Assembly: GCA_019930625.1 (NCBI GenBank)
Contig: CP082844.1
Span: forward strand, 2,976,001 to 3,040,000
DNA length: 64,000 nt
From: Nocardia asteroides
GTDB taxonomy: Bacteria > Actinomycetota > Actinomycetes > Mycobacteriales > Mycobacteriaceae
Reading direction: 5' to 3'
A program made the position numbers and the translations under genes. Positions 36,200-45,640 of this stretch are shown piece by piece; positions within the stretch are counted from its first letter, which is position 1; the number at the start of each line of letters is the position of its first letter. The notes below the pieces were generated by a model. It was not told where the DNA came from. It did no database searches and worked only from the letters and a program-made list of their open reading frames with translations.

Positions 36200-36979
36200 G
36201 TGGAACTTCCGAGTCAGGTGCGGGGTCTGCCGTATCGCATCTACGAGGCCCGGCTGTCCAGGCAGCTGGCCGGCAAAGAGCATCCCCGGCACGTCGCGGT
36301 GATGTGTGACGGCAATCGCCGGTGGGCCCGGGAGAACGGTTTCACCGATGTCAGCCACGGCCATCGGGTCGGCGCGCTGAAGATCGCCGAGCTGGTCGGC
36401 TGGTGCGCGGCCGCGGGCATCGAGATGGTGACCGTCTACCTGCTGTCCACCGAGAACCTGCAGCGCGATCCGGACGAACTGGAGACGCTGTTCGAGGTGA
36501 TCACCGACGTGGTCGAGGAGCTGTCGGCGCCGGAACAGGACTGGAGTGTGCGCATCGTCGGCTCGCTCGAGGGCTTCCCCGAGTTGATCGCCAAGCGGCT
36601 GCGCACCGCGGCCGAGCGCACCGACGGCCGCAACGGTGTGCACGTCAACGTCGCGGTCGGCTACGGCGGCAGACAGGAGATCACCGACGCGGTGCGCTCG
36701 CTGGTCCGCCAAGAGATCGCCGCGGGCGAAACGGGCGAGGATCTGGTCCAGTCGATCACGGTGAACGCGATCGGCCAGCACCTCTACACCTCCGGTCAGC
36801 CGGACCCCGACCTGGTTATTCGCACCTCCGGCGAGCAGCGGCTGTCCGGGTTCCTGCTGTGGCAGAGCGCATACTCGGAGATCTGGTTCACCGAGGCGTA
36901 CTGGCCGGAGTTCCGTCGGGTGGATTTCCTGCGGGCGCTGCGCGACTATGCCGCGCGCCATCGCCGTTTCGGCGTCTGA
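36200..36979 (+). CDS. Z-farnesyl diphosphate synthase (short-chain cis-prenyltransferase)
   Basis: 259 residues from GTG 36200. HVAVMCDGNRRWARENGF (catalytic Asp and IPP-binding), TVYLLSTENLQRDP and IRTSGEQRLSGFLLWQSAYSE are present. The overall sequence is close to Rv1086, which makes the C15 (2Z,6E)-farnesyl diphosphate used to build decaprenyl phosphate, the lipid carrier for cell-wall arabinogalactan. TAGGGT ends 7 nt before the GTG, suggesting a leaderless transcript, so longer starts upstream are less likely. Confidence 0.88.
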   Translation: MELPSQVRGLPYRIYEARLSRQLAGKEHPRHVAVMCDGNRRWARENGFTDVSHGHRVGALKIAELVGWCAAAGIEMVTVYLLSTENLQRDPDELETLFEVITDVVEELSAPEQDWSVRIVGSLEGFPELIAKRLRTAAERTDGRNGVHVNVAVGYGGRQEITDAVRSLVRQEIAAGETGEDLVQSITVNAIGQHLYTSGQPDPDLVIRTSGEQRLSGFLLWQSAYSEIWFTEAYWPEFRRVDFLRALRDYAARHRRFGV

Positions 36980-37039
36980 TTCGATCTTGGAGGGTGAATC
37001 GGGCTAAACGGTCGCCCTTCTCGCGTACCGTGCGGTCTC

Positions 37040-37648
37040 ATGAGCTCCTTCGACCACCGGACCGCCGGAGCCGCCGGAGCCGTGCAGCACGGGCCGGGCG
37101 ACTCGATCAGCTATGCGGAGTTCGGTAGGCGCTTCCTGGAGTACGCCGCCTCCGAGGAGCGCATCGCCGGCGCGTTCGACCAGTTGACCGGCACCGCCTT
37201 CGATCTGGGGCCGATCGGGGTCGGGCCGGCCCGGCTGGCCAAGGTGACCGCCCGGGTCCACCTCGGCCAGGCACGGCTGCGCCGCCACGACGACGAGACG
37301 CTCAGTGTCGAGATGATCATCCCGCTGGACATCGACCTGCTGCTGGACCTGGCGCTCGACCGGCACCGATTCCACGTCGAGGGAACCGTGCACCTGCACC
37401 TGACGGTGCGTACGGCCGCGCCCCTGCGCGTGGTGATCGATATCGCCGAGCCGCTGCCGGGTGACGTGCGCGTCGATGTCGCCGCCGCCACCAAGCGCGC
37501 GCAGCTGCTGCGCACCCTCGCCGGCGTCGATCACGAGATCAGGCGTTTCGTCGCCCGCTATATCTCCACCGAAATCCGTAAACCGCACATAGCCGCGGTT
37601 CGTGATATCGATGTGGCCCGGCGGCTCGATGAGGCGTGGAAATTGTAA
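37040..37648 (+). CDS. Conserved hypothetical protein
   Basis: 202 residues. N-terminal amphipathic part SYAEFGRRFLEYAASEERIAGAF, then a beta-rich stretch VGPARLAKVTARVHLGQA / LSVEMIIPLDIDLLLDLALD / FHVEGTVHLHLTVRTAAPL that could form a lipid- or polyketide-binding-like sheet, and a helical end. No catalytic motif recognised. TACCGT lies 8 nt before the ATG. Convergent with coaA with 6 nt between stops. Confidence 0.65.
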   Translation: MSSFDHRTAGAAGAVQHGPGDSISYAEFGRRFLEYAASEERIAGAFDQLTGTAFDLGPIGVGPARLAKVTARVHLGQARLRRHDDETLSVEMIIPLDIDLLLDLALDRHRFHVEGTVHLHLTVRTAAPLRVVIDIAEPLPGDVRVDVAAATKRAQLLRTLAGVDHEIRRFVARYISTEIRKPHIAAVRDIDVARRLDEAWKL

Positions 37649-37654
37649 GCGGAA

Positions 37655-38587
37655 TCACAATTTCCGCAGCCGCAACCGGTTGATGGTGTGATCGGCGTCC
37701 TTGCGAAGCACCAGGGTCGCCCGCGGCCGGGTGGGCAGAATGTTCTCCACCAGATTCGGGCGGTTGGTGTTGTTCCAGATCTCCTGCGCGGTGGCGGTCG
37801 CCTGCTCGTCGGTGAATCGGGAGTAGTGGTGGAAATGCGCGTTCGGATCGGCGAAGGCGGTGTTGCGCAGCGTGAGAAACCGTTGTACGTACCACTTCTC
37901 GATGTCCTCGATGCGCGCGTCGACATAGATCGAGAAGTCGAACAGGTCCGACACCATCAGCCGTGGACCGGTCTGCAGCACGTTCAAGCCCTCCACGATC
38001 AGAATGTCGGGCTGGCGCACGCAATGCAGCTTGCCCGGCACGATGTCGTAGGAGATGTGCGAATACACCGGGGCGCAGACTTCGGCCGAACCGGATTTCA
38101 CCTCGGTGACGAATCGCAGCAGCTTGCGGCGGTCGTAACTCTCCGGGAAACCCTTGCGGTGCATGATGCCGCGCCGGGTGAGTTCCGCGGTGGGATAGAG
38201 AAATCCGTCGGTGGTGACGAGGTCGACCCGAGGGTGGTGATCCCAGCGGGCCAGCAGCGCCTGGAGTACGCGCGCGGTGGTGGACTTGCCGACCGCGACG
38301 CTGCCCGCGACGCCGATCACGAATGGTACCTGCTGGTCGGGGTGGGTTTCGCCGAGAAAGGTAGCGGTCGCGGCGAACAGTCGCTGGCGCGCGGCGACTT
38401 GCAGATGGATGAGACGAGCGAGCGGAAGATAGACCTCCGCGACTTCCTCGAGATCGATCTGTTCCCCGAGGCCGCGCAGCCCGATCAGTTCTTCCTCGGT
38501 GAGCACCAAAGGAGTCGACTTACGCAGGGTTCGCCACTGTTTCCGGTCGAATTCCACGTATGGACTCGGCTCGCTCATTCGTGCCAC
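37655..38587 (-). CDS. coaA: Pantothenate kinase type I
   Basis: 310 residues. Walker [13 protein letters not shown] at 92-103, [22 protein letters not shown] and the C-terminal [17 protein letters not shown] are the type I PanK signature. It phosphorylates pantothenate, the first and regulated step of CoA synthesis, and is feedback-inhibited by CoA. The start [10 protein letters not shown] (GTG at 38585-38587) lines up with the M. tuberculosis Rv1092c start MSRLSEPSPY. Confidence 0.92.
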   Translation of the reverse strand: MARMSEPSPYVEFDRKQWRTLRKSTPLVLTEEELIGLRGLGEQIDLEEVAEVYLPLARLIHLQVAARQRLFAATATFLGETHPDQQVPFVIGVAGSVAVGKSTTARVLQALLARWDHHPRVDLVTTDGFLYPTAELTRRGIMHRKGFPESYDRRKLLRFVTEVKSGSAEVCAPVYSHISYDIVPGKLHCVRQPDILIVEGLNVLQTGPRLMVSDLFDFSIYVDARIEDIEKWYVQRFLTLRNTAFADPNAHFHHYSRFTDEQATATAQEIWNNTNRPNLVENILPTRPRATLVLRKDADHTINRLRLRKL

Positions 38588-38768
38588 TTACCCGACACTC
38601 CGTTTCGGCAAACACGCACAGTTACCGTGCGGATCCGGTGAGATTCGGTCTAGCTGTCGCCGCATAGCCGAATTCTGCTCCGCGTCAACATCGTGGGATG
38701 ACCGGGGTGCCGGTACCGGTCGGTAACCGACTCGATGACGCAGGTGTGAGCCGCTAATGTCGGCTGGC

Positions 38769-39968
38769 ATGGAAGCGCATCCGCTCGTGACCGAATACCT
38801 GCGGCTCGGCCTCGCCTTCGATCGGCTGGAGGAGGGGTTCGTCGACGCCTACACCGGCGATCCCGCCCTGCGCCGGGAAGTGGAGAACGCGCCCGCGCCG
38901 CAGCCGCGTGAGCTGGCTCGTCGGGCCGCGGAGTTGCGCGCCGCGGTGCCGGAGGCCGGGTTGGCGTCGCAGCGCGCGGAATTCCTCGACGTGCACCTGC
39001 GAGCACTGGAGTGTTCCGGACGGAAGTTCGCCGGAGACGACATCGGCTTCGTCGAGGAGGTCCGCGCCTATTTCGACGTCGACATCGCGCCCGGCGACGT
39101 GGACGACTACCGCGACGCGCACCGGCAGATGGACGAGGTGCTCGCCGGGGACGGTCCGCTGGCCGAACGGATGGCCGCGCATCGCAAGGCCGACGAGATC
39201 CCGCCGGAGCGCCTGCCGGTCTGCGTGGAGGCGTTCTCCAGCGCGCTGCGCGAGCTGGTGCGCGCCCGCTACCCGCTGCCCGACCACGAACACGTCACCT
39301 ATGAGGTCGTCGGGGACAAGCCCTGGTCCGGCTTCAACTATTACCTGGGCAACTACCACTCCAGGGTCGCGATCAACTCCGACCTGAAGCAGCACATGGC
39401 GCACCTGCCGCAGCTGATCGCGCACGAGTCCTATCCGGGCCATCACACCGAGCACTGCCGTAAGGAGGCCGGGCTGGTCGCCGCCGGGCAGGCCGAGCAG
39501 ACGCTGTTCCTGGTGAACACGCCGCAGTGCCTGATGGCCGAGGGGCTCGCCGATCTGGCGCTGCGTTCGATCGTCGGGCCGGGATGGGGCAAGTGGGCGC
39601 AGGAGATCTACGCGGATCTCGGATTGCGCTTCGACGGCGAACGAGCCGAACGGCTTTCGAACGCTTCGGCCAAGTTGCTGGGCGTGCGGCAGGACGCCGC
39701 GCTGCTGCTGCACGACCGAGGGCGCACCCACGACGAGGTGGCGGAGTTCTTGCAGACCTGGAGCCTCACGACGCCGGAGCGGGCGCGCCAGTCGCTGCGA
39801 TTCCTGTCCTCGCCGCTGTGGCGGGCGTACATCTCGACCTATGTCGAGGGGTATCGACTGCTGGGCGGATGGCTCGATCGCGCGACCGACGCCGACGATC
39901 GGGCGGATCGATTCCGCAGGCTGCTCGACGAGCCGCTGACGCCGGGCGCGGTGCGCGCCGCGGCGTGA
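38769..39968 (+). CDS. DUF885-like putative zinc metallopeptidase
   Basis: About 399 residues. IAHESYPGHHTEHCRKEAG (HExxxxxHH-type metal site) is the recognisable motif, within a helical protein whose C-terminus reads FLSSPLWRAYISTYVEGYRLL. It resembles DUF885 proteins. TAATGT at 38755-38760 lies 8 nt ahead of the ATG at 38769, favouring a leaderless start there; an ATG at 38757 overlaps that box. No signal peptide, so cytosolic. Substrate unknown. Confidence 0.75.
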   Translation: MEAHPLVTEYLRLGLAFDRLEEGFVDAYTGDPALRREVENAPAPQPRELARRAAELRAAVPEAGLASQRAEFLDVHLRALECSGRKFAGDDIGFVEEVRAYFDVDIAPGDVDDYRDAHRQMDEVLAGDGPLAERMAAHRKADEIPPERLPVCVEAFSSALRELVRARYPLPDHEHVTYEVVGDKPWSGFNYYLGNYHSRVAINSDLKQHMAHLPQLIAHESYPGHHTEHCRKEAGLVAAGQAEQTLFLVNTPQCLMAEGLADLALRSIVGPGWGKWAQEIYADLGLRFDGERAERLSNASAKLLGVRQDAALLLHDRGRTHDEVAEFLQTWSLTTPERARQSLRFLSSPLWRAYISTYVEGYRLLGGWLDRATDADDRADRFRRLLDEPLTPGAVRAAA

Positions 39969-39996
39969 GCGCGACGGCAGCCGGGTGCGGCACGCC

Positions 39997-40110
39997 CTAC
40001 TGGATCACCGCGCACCCCTGCCCGCCCGCGGAGATGCTGCACAGCAGCAGTGAGAGGGTGCGCAGCAGCGCCTCGACCGGGGAGTTGGGTACCGAGACCA
40101 AGCCGACCAT
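39997..40110 (-). CDS. Small 37-residue peptide gene candidate
   Basis: Begins MVGLVSVPNSPVEALL, continues RTLSLLLCSISAGGQGCAVIQ and stops. GAAGGAACGAAC directly precedes the ATG, a better ribosome-binding site than most of its neighbours have. The sequence is hydrophobic in the middle with two Cys near the C-terminus. No relatives recalled with certainty; could be a membrane-active small protein or a peptide precursor, or chance. Confidence 0.4.
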   Translation of the reverse strand: MVGLVSVPNSPVEALLRTLSLLLCSISAGGQGCAVIQ

Positions 40111-40470
40111 GTTCGTTCCTTCGTCAGGTGATCGTGAACTGTCACCAGGGAAACCGGTCGGCGGGCCACTTCTCGTTACCGCTTGTAGAGCCCCATCAAT
40201 CAGGGTCACGCCGTCCGGGGGCACTTCCGGAGGGCACGGTCGGGCCTCGTGCGCGGGCTCAGGTCCGCGAAGGTGAAGGACGCCGTGATCGGGTCGCTCC
40301 CTGTGGCTTTTTCATTCGTTCGGTGACAGTGGCGGCAACGCGCCCTGTCGCGAAGGTGCGCGAGCGGGCCATCGCGTCGTCCTCGGGCACGAACGCGGCC
40401 GCCCCGGTGCGCCAAGGGCTGCCCTGCCGCGGCCGTACGTGTGGGTCGGCGGCGACAGTACTTCCTCAAT
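40111..40470. other. Intergenic region, about 360 nt
   Basis: Holds the promoter region for the small peptide candidate. Nothing else could be supported: frames are Arg-rich shadows and no repeat or strong hairpin is evident. Confidence 0.4.
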
Positions 40471-40929
40471 TCACTGCTGCGCGCGGAAGATGACGCACGT
40501 GGTGGTGGCGTGCGCGACCAACCGGCCCTTCTCGTCGACCACCCGTCCCTCGGCGGTCGCGGTGGTGCGCCCGACGTGGATCGTGGTGCCGGTGGCGGTG
40601 AGGCGTTGCCCGTCGGTGGGCACCGCCCGGATGTAGTTGATCTTCAGCTCCAGCGTCGTGTACCCGACGCCCGGCTCCAGCGTGGTGTGCACCGCGCAGC
40701 CCATCACCGAGTCGAGCAAGGTGGCGCAGATGCCGCCGTGCGTGGTGCCGAGCGGGTTGGCGAAGTCGGGCCGGGTGCGCAGCGCGAAAACCACCTTGCC
40801 GTGCTCGAGTTCATCGACCTCCATGCCGAGCAGGTCCCCGATGAAGGGCGGGCGATCCGCCCTGGTCATGGCGGTGCGCAGCAGTTCGAGACCGGACAGC
40901 TGAGCCAGGTCGACCGTCGCTTCGGACAT
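40471..40929 (-). CDS. PaaI/hotdog-fold thioesterase
   Basis: 152 residues. Hotdog domain with NPLGTTHGGICATLLDSVMGCAVHTTL, the HGG...D acyl-CoA thioesterase motif of the PaaI family, and VGRTTATAEGRVVDEKGRLVAHATTTC at the end. Hydrolyses acyl- or aryl-CoA thioesters. ATG at 40927-40929 with AAGGA upstream. Divergent from a TetR regulator with two palindromic operators between them, so very likely repressed by it and induced by an acyl-CoA-like ligand. Confidence 0.85.
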   Translation of the reverse strand: MSEATVDLAQLSGLELLRTAMTRADRPPFIGDLLGMEVDELEHGKVVFALRTRPDFANPLGTTHGGICATLLDSVMGCAVHTTLEPGVGYTTLELKINYIRAVPTDGQRLTATGTTIHVGRTTATAEGRVVDEKGRLVAHATTTCVIFRAQQ

Positions 40930-40947
40930 CAATCCCATCCTTTCGAT

Positions 40948-40961
40948 GAACCGATCGGTCC
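40948..40961. promoter_or_regulatory. TetR operator, copy 1
   Basis: GAACCGATCGGTCC with the perfect core ACCGATCGGT, 19 nt before the thioesterase start. Mirror image of the copy at 40984-40997. Confidence 0.75.
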
Positions 40962-40983
40962 ACATCTGAGATGATTGGAGCAT

Positions 40984-40997
40984 GGACCGATCGGTTC
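40984..40997. promoter_or_regulatory. TetR operator, copy 2
   Basis: GGACCGATCGGTTC, 25 nt before the tetR start. It is the exact reverse complement of copy 1, so the two sites form one larger dyad centred in the promoter region shared by both genes. Confidence 0.75.
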
Positions 40998-41022
40998 ACG
41001 CAACCGTGGGCAAGGAGCTCGC

Positions 41023-41601
41023 ATGACCGCAGGGCCGCGCACCAGGCTGATCGAAAGCACCATCGAACTGGTGCGGGAGCAGGGCGTGCACGCCGCCGGA
41101 CTGGCCACTCTGCTCGAACGCGGGAACGTTTCGCGCAACTCGCTCTACCAGCACTTCCCGGCGGGCAAGAGCGAGTTGGTCGAGACCGCCACCCGGGTGG
41201 CGGGCGCCCGGATCGGTGAGGTGATCGACAAGGTCACCGCCGCGCCGCCCCGGGGCTGGTTCGATGCGCTGCTCGGCTGGTGGGTCACCGCGCTGGAGAA
41301 GACCGGCTATCGCGCCGGGTGCCCGGTCCTCGGGGCGGCGCTGGCCGAGTCCGAGCCCCGGGTGCGGGCCGCCGCGGGCGAGGTCTTCGGCGCCTGGCAC
41401 GACCGGCTCGGCGCGGCGCTCGTGGCCGCGGGGATGTCGGCCGAGGAAGCGCGCTCGTTCGGCAGCTTCGCGTTGAGCGCGATGGAGGGCGCCATCGTCC
41501 AGGCGCGCGCCATGAAGTCCACTCGGCCCCTGGAAGACGCGCAGCGACATCTCACGGTGCTGTTGGAGAGCTACCTCCCCGAGGACGGCGCGTCCCGCTG
41601 A
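41023..41601 (+). CDS. TetR-family repressor (LmrA/YxaF type)
   Basis: 192 residues. N-terminal helix-turn-helix (IELVREQGVHAAGLATLLE, then RNSLYQHFPAGKSELVETA). The C-terminal part KTGYRAGCPVLGAALAESEP is typical of the YxaF/LmrA subgroup. AAGGAG at 41012-41017 supports ATG 41023. Its operators are the ACCGATCGGT pair just upstream, so it should repress itself and the divergent thioesterase. Confidence 0.85.
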   Translation: MTAGPRTRLIESTIELVREQGVHAAGLATLLERGNVSRNSLYQHFPAGKSELVETATRVAGARIGEVIDKVTAAPPRGWFDALLGWWVTALEKTGYRAGCPVLGAALAESEPRVRAAAGEVFGAWHDRLGAALVAAGMSAEEARSFGSFALSAMEGAIVQARAMKSTRPLEDAQRHLTVLLESYLPEDGASR

Positions 41602-41723
41602 GCGTCCGACCGTGCCTCGCGGGCGTGTCGCGCGTCACGACGGGCGGCACGAAGCGCCCATGGTGACCGAGCGGGATGAACCCCCTGCTCGAGGGCGGGC
41701 CTCCCGGCCCATAGACTGAGGCC

Positions 41724-43019
41724 GTGACGCAGACGACCGCCTCTGTCAATTCCCAGTCTCTCGGTGAGCTCGATCCGGAGCTCGCTGCCGCGATGGCAGG
41801 CGAGCTCGCCCGCGAACGCGACACGCTCGAGATGATCGCCTCCGAGAACTTCGTGCCGCGCGCGGTGCTGCAGGCGCAGGGCAGCGTGCTCACCAACAAA
41901 TACGCCGAGGGCTACCCGGGGCGGCGCTACTACGGCGGCTGCGAGCACGTCGACGTGGTGGAGACCTTGGCGCGCGACCGTGCCAAGGAGCTGTTCGGCG
42001 CGGAGTTCGCCAACGTGCAGCCGCATTCCGGCGCGCAGGCGAACGCCGCGGTGCTGATGTCGCTGATGAACCCGGGCGACAAGCTGCTCGGCCTCGACCT
42101 CGCGCACGGCGGTCACCTCACCCACGGCATGCGCCTGAACTTCTCCGGCAAGCTCTACGAAGTGCACTCCTACGGCGTGAGCAAGGAAGACCACCGCGTC
42201 GACATGGACGAGGTGCGCGAGATCGCCTTGCAGGCGCGTCCGAAGGTGATCGTGGCGGGCTGGTCGGCCTACCCGCGCCATCAGGACTTCGCGGCCTTCC
42301 GCTCGATCGCCGACGAGGTCGGCGCCTACCTGTGGGTGGACATGGCCCACTTCGCCGGTCTGGTCGCCGCCGGTCTGCACCCCTCGCCGGTGCCGTACGC
42401 CGACGTGGTGTCCTCGACCGTGCACAAGACCCTCGGCGGTCCGCGCTCCGGCCTGATCCTGGCCAAGCAGGAGTACGCCAAGAAGCTGAACAGCGCGGTC
42501 TTCCCCGGCCAGCAGGGCGGGCCGCTCATGCACGCCATCGCCGCCAAGGCCGTCGCCTTCAAGATCGCCGCGGGCGAGGAGTTCAAGAACCGCCAGGAGC
42601 GCACCCTGTCCGGTGCGAAGATCCTGGCCGAGCGGCTCACCGCCGCCGACGTCAAGGACAAGGGCGTCAGTGTGCTCACCGGCGGCACCGACGTGCACTT
42701 GGTGCTGGTCGACCTGCGCAACTCCGAACTCGACGGCCAGCAGGGCGAGGACCTGCTGCACGAGATCGGCATCACGGTCAACCGCAACGCCGTCCCGTTC
42801 GACCCGCGTCCCCCGATGGTCACCTCCGGCCTGCGCATCGGTACCGCAGCCCTGGCCACCCGCGGCTTCGGCGACACCGAATTCACCGAGGTCGCCGACA
42901 TCATCGCCGGCGCGTTGGCCGGTAACGCCGACCTGGACTCGCTGCGCGCCCGGGTGAGCAAGCTGGCCAGGGACATTCCGCTGTACGACGGCCTGGAGGA
43001 CTGGCGTCTGCTCGGCTGA
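41724..43019 (+). CDS. glyA: Serine hydroxymethyltransferase
   Basis: 431 residues. PLP lysine K235 in [50 protein letters not shown] and [10 protein letters not shown] are all intact. Interconverts serine and glycine and loads one-carbon units on tetrahydrofolate. TAGACT lies 6 nt before the GTG start, so the mRNA is probably leaderless. Corresponds to Rv1093 and follows coaA as there, with three genes inserted. Confidence 0.93.
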   Translation: MTQTTASVNSQSLGELDPELAAAMAGELARERDTLEMIASENFVPRAVLQAQGSVLTNKYAEGYPGRRYYGGCEHVDVVETLARDRAKELFGAEFANVQPHSGAQANAAVLMSLMNPGDKLLGLDLAHGGHLTHGMRLNFSGKLYEVHSYGVSKEDHRVDMDEVREIALQARPKVIVAGWSAYPRHQDFAAFRSIADEVGAYLWVDMAHFAGLVAAGLHPSPVPYADVVSSTVHKTLGGPRSGLILAKQEYAKKLNSAVFPGQQGGPLMHAIAAKAVAFKIAAGEEFKNRQERTLSGAKILAERLTAADVKDKGVSVLTGGTDVHLVLVDLRNSELDGQQGEDLLHEIGITVNRNAVPFDPRPPMVTSGLRIGTAALATRGFGDTEFTEVADIIAGALAGNADLDSLRARVSKLARDIPLYDGLEDWRLLG

Positions 43020-43027
43020 CCACGCGA

Positions 43028-43071
43028 CCTGCTTCGCGCCTCCGAGCTGCTCGTCGAAGGTGCGAAGCAGG
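43028..43071. terminator. Inverted repeat between convergent glyA and espG-like genes
   Basis: CCTGCTTCGC / GCGAAGCAGG (10 bp, perfect) separated by 24 nt that can form a further small stem. No U-tract. Confidence 0.45.
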
Positions 43072-43115
43072 AACCGCAATTGCCTCAACCTACGAGCAGA
43101 CGCGGCGATCCGGAA

Positions 43116-43856
43116 CTACCGGTCCATGCGCGCTTTGGCCCGCACGATCGATTCGTCCAAGTAGCGAGCGATATCGGCGCTGGTACCGGGGCGGATCATC
43201 AGAGCGCGGTTGGCGGGCACCTCGCAGTAACGGCCGTCGGGCGTGTCGATCCAGCGTAGGCGGCCGGTGCGCGTCGGTTCGGCGTTGCGAGGACCGAGCA
43301 GCACGGCAGCGGTACCGCGGGTGGTGCACTTCTGCCGCCAGAAACGCCGATAGCGTTCTTTGGCCTGGCTGGCGGGCGCGTTGCCGAACAAGTCGGGGCG
43401 ATCGTCGTTGAGATCATCGAGCAGGAAGCTCTTCTCACCGACCGTTCCGGCCGGGGTGTCCGGCAGCAGTCGCACCAGTTCGGTGGCGAGCTGGTCGATT
43501 CGGCAGCGGCGCAACTTGATCCGCCCGCCGTCCGGCGCAGGCGATTGCACGGCGAGCACACCGGAGCCGGTGCGCGTGCCGCAGGCGACGGCGCGCAGTT
43601 CGACGCCTTCGCGCGTGTTGTCGTAGCCGAACAGTTCGATACGCCAGTCGGGACCGGCCAGCGTGGTGATCGCGCTGCGCAGCGGCAGCCGTTCGTCACG
43701 TCCCAGCTCGGCACGGAACTGCCGCTGATACGCCTGGTACTCGCGCAGGCCGGGGAACCGGCTGGTGAACCGGAACGGGAAGGGCATCCGGTCGAGGCCG
43801 GTCCCGAACCATGCCGCGGCGAACTGCTCGGCCGACAGTGACCACTGCGCCGTCAT
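43116..43856 (-). CDS. EspG-like ESX secretion-associated chaperone
   Basis: 246 residues. Begins WSLSAEQFAAAWFGTGLDRMP and carries beta-strand/loop patterns (WRIELFGYDNTREGVELRAVA, GRIKLRRCRIDQLATELVRLLP) of the EspG fold. EspG binds PE/PPE dimers in the cytosol and delivers them to the type VII (ESX) machine. Its ATG overlaps the stop of the upstream PPE-like gene by 4 nt, linking chaperone and client. Confidence 0.8.
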   Translation of the reverse strand: MTAQWSLSAEQFAAAWFGTGLDRMPFPFRFTSRFPGLREYQAYQRQFRAELGRDERLPLRSAITTLAGPDWRIELFGYDNTREGVELRAVACGTRTGSGVLAVQSPAPDGGRIKLRRCRIDQLATELVRLLPDTPAGTVGEKSFLLDDLNDDRPDLFGNAPASQAKERYRRFWRQKCTTRGTAAVLLGPRNAEPTRTGRLRWIDTPDGRYCEVPANRALMIRPGTSADIARYLDESIVRAKARMDR

Positions 43857-45040
43857 TTCTCCCCCAGCGCGGGCGGCACGGTCGGTTTCACCTCGCCGAG
43901 CAACTCTTTCGCGTGCTCTTCGGTGCGCAGATACTTCGGCGACTTGTGCTCGTCGTCGTCCGTGCGCCTACCGCGCAGCCCCGGCGGGATCATCCCCGAA
44001 TAGCCCGGGGCGCCCGGCGTGCCAGGGCGTCCCGGCGTGGTGGAGGGCGCGTTCGCCGCCGCCGGGGCGGTGGGTTGGGCGGGCCGTGACGTGCCCGATC
44101 CCGCTTCACTGCCCGCGGCGCTCGGAGTTCCGGCCACACCGGGCATGCCGGGCCTGGTCGGTGTGCCGTTCGGCCTGCCATCGAACGACGTCGCCGTGAC
44201 GGCGGCGGGTGCGGTCGGCAGCGGCGTGGTGGACGCGAACGGCGCGACCGGGGTCGATGTCGGCGTCCTCGTGGTGGATGCCGGAGTGGTGGTGGTCGCG
44301 TCCTGGGACTGCGAGACAGCCTGCGCCGTCGTCGTTTCCGGAGTGGCCTCCCTCGACGTCGTCCGATCGTCGGGCACGCCGTCCTCCTCCACGCCGCTGG
44401 GGGAGGGGGTGTCCGCGGAAGCGGGCTCGCCGCCGGAGGAGGACGTGTCGGTGGGCCGGGTGTCGCCCACCGGCTGCGAACCGACGTTCGTGCCCACCGC
44501 CGTGCCGGTGCCGGTCTCGACATCCGTCGGTGTGGTGGCGGCGGGGCTGACCGGAGGCGGCAGCGTGGGGATGGCGGGCGCCGTGGCCCCGTACGGCTGG
44601 ATGTACTGGGTGTTCATCTCGTCGCGGGCCTGCTCTTCCCGCGTGTTGCGTTGTTCCGGATCGGCCGGGCCACCCGACGAATCCACCAGATCGGGCACCG
44701 ACACCTTGAACTTGGCCGCCGCGTCCGCCGCCGACGACAGCGGCACACTCTGCGCGCTCAACGCCTCGCCGAATTCACCGACCCGCGCCGCGTACTCCCG
44801 CATGCCGCGGACCGCACTGTCGGCAGCCGCGCCCTCCCAGTGGTGTTCCACCGCCTTCTTGATCGCGTTCTCGAACTGCTGCCCCGCGTTCGTGACCGCC
44901 GCGGCGATGGCCGACCACGCGGCGAACGCACTGTCGAGCCCGGCCGGATTCATCGTGTCGGCCGCCTGCTTGATCTCCGCGTGCGAGAAACTCTGCGCGT
45001 TCTCCGGATCGGTGATCGCGCGGCCGTCGGTCTGTCTCAT
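43853..45040 (-). CDS. PPE-like ESX substrate with long Thr/Pro-rich tail
   Basis: 395 residues. Residues 1-125 are helical with AFAAWSAIAAAVTNAG and HWEGAAADSAVRGMREYA (WxG turn), as in PPE/WXG domains. From about 130 to 370 the chain is low complexity, rich in Thr, Pro, Ser, Ala and Gly (TTTTPASTTRTPTSTP, GRPGTPGAPGYSGM), ending in a charged segment KSPKYLRTEEHAKELLGE. Likely exported by a type VII system encoded elsewhere, with the disordered part spanning the cell wall. Confidence 0.75.
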   Translation of the reverse strand: MRQTDGRAITDPENAQSFSHAEIKQAADTMNPAGLDSAFAAWSAIAAAVTNAGQQFENAIKKAVEHHWEGAAADSAVRGMREYAARVGEFGEALSAQSVPLSSAADAAAKFKVSVPDLVDSSGGPADPEQRNTREEQARDEMNTQYIQPYGATAPAIPTLPPPVSPAATTPTDVETGTGTAVGTNVGSQPVGDTRPTDTSSSGGEPASADTPSPSGVEEDGVPDDRTTSREATPETTTAQAVSQSQDATTTTPASTTRTPTSTPVAPFASTTPLPTAPAAVTATSFDGRPNGTPTRPGMPGVAGTPSAAGSEAGSGTSRPAQPTAPAAANAPSTTPGRPGTPGAPGYSGMIPPGLRGRRTDDDEHKSPKYLRTEEHAKELLGEVKPTVPPALGEK

Positions 45041-45058
45041 GCTCGCTTCCCCCGGTGT

Positions 45059-45640
45059 TCAGCTGCCCGCGGGCAGCAGCGGTGCGACTGCTCGGGCGAT
45101 ATCGGTGGCGATATCGCAGGAGACGAGGTGTTTGTTCGCCGATGTCTGTGGCACGTTCGTCAGGATGTAGAGCGAACCGGACCTCATCTCGACGTTGACC
45201 GTGCAACCACCGGGTACGTCCGGACGGGCTTCGTAGCGCACGGCTTTCCGGTCACCTGCCGACACGTCCACGGCGGCGGGGTATTTGCTTCGGACCTGAT
45301 CGAGGGTGCCATTTGTCGTCTCGACGACGAATCCGTACCCAGCCCGCGCGACGTAGCGGCATCCCCTCCAGGTGATGCCGCCTTGGCTGTCCTGTCTGGG
45401 TTCCGGAGGTTTCGAGTCCCACTGGCGCTGGGCGAGAAACTCGGGGGTCAGAGCGGTACAGGGGTCGAAACCGGGCTGTGTGTTCGCGCCAGGCGATGCG
45501 CTCGAATTGGAAACGGTCGCGTTGCCGGACGATGTCGCCGGTTCGCTCGGCGGCATCGGGTCGCCGCACCCGGTGAGCAAAACCAGTCCTGCCGCTCCGG
45601 CAACGAACCCGGTTCTTCGAATGCCGGTGCCGCCCCTCAT
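45059..45640 (-). CDS. DUF3558 lipoprotein
   Basis: 193 residues. Lipobox LLTGC near residue 25 and a Ser/Asn-rich linker, then FDPCTALTPEFLAQ and CRYVARAGYGFVVE with later CTVNVEMRSG and VSCDIATDIARAVAPLL. The paired cysteines and layout are those of DUF3558, a lipoprotein family abundant in Nocardia. Its ATG overlaps the preceding gene by 4 nt and the PPE-like gene starts 18 nt after its stop. Confidence 0.82.
   Translation of the reverse strand: MRGGTGIRRTGFVAGAAGLVLLTGCGDPMPPSEPATSSGNATVSNSSASPGANTQPGFDPCTALTPEFLAQRQWDSKPPEPRQDSQGGITWRGCRYVARAGYGFVVETTNGTLDQVRSKYPAAVDVSAGDRKAVRYEARPDVPGGCTVNVEMRSGSLYILTNVPQTSANKHLVSCDIATDIARAVAPLLPAGS

Noticed and set aside
33486..36302. Very long plus-strand open frame across the adenylate cyclase and hemolysin III genes
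   Set aside because: Asp/Arg/Gly/His-rich shadow of the two minus-strand genes. Those genes show full domain motifs and start signals.
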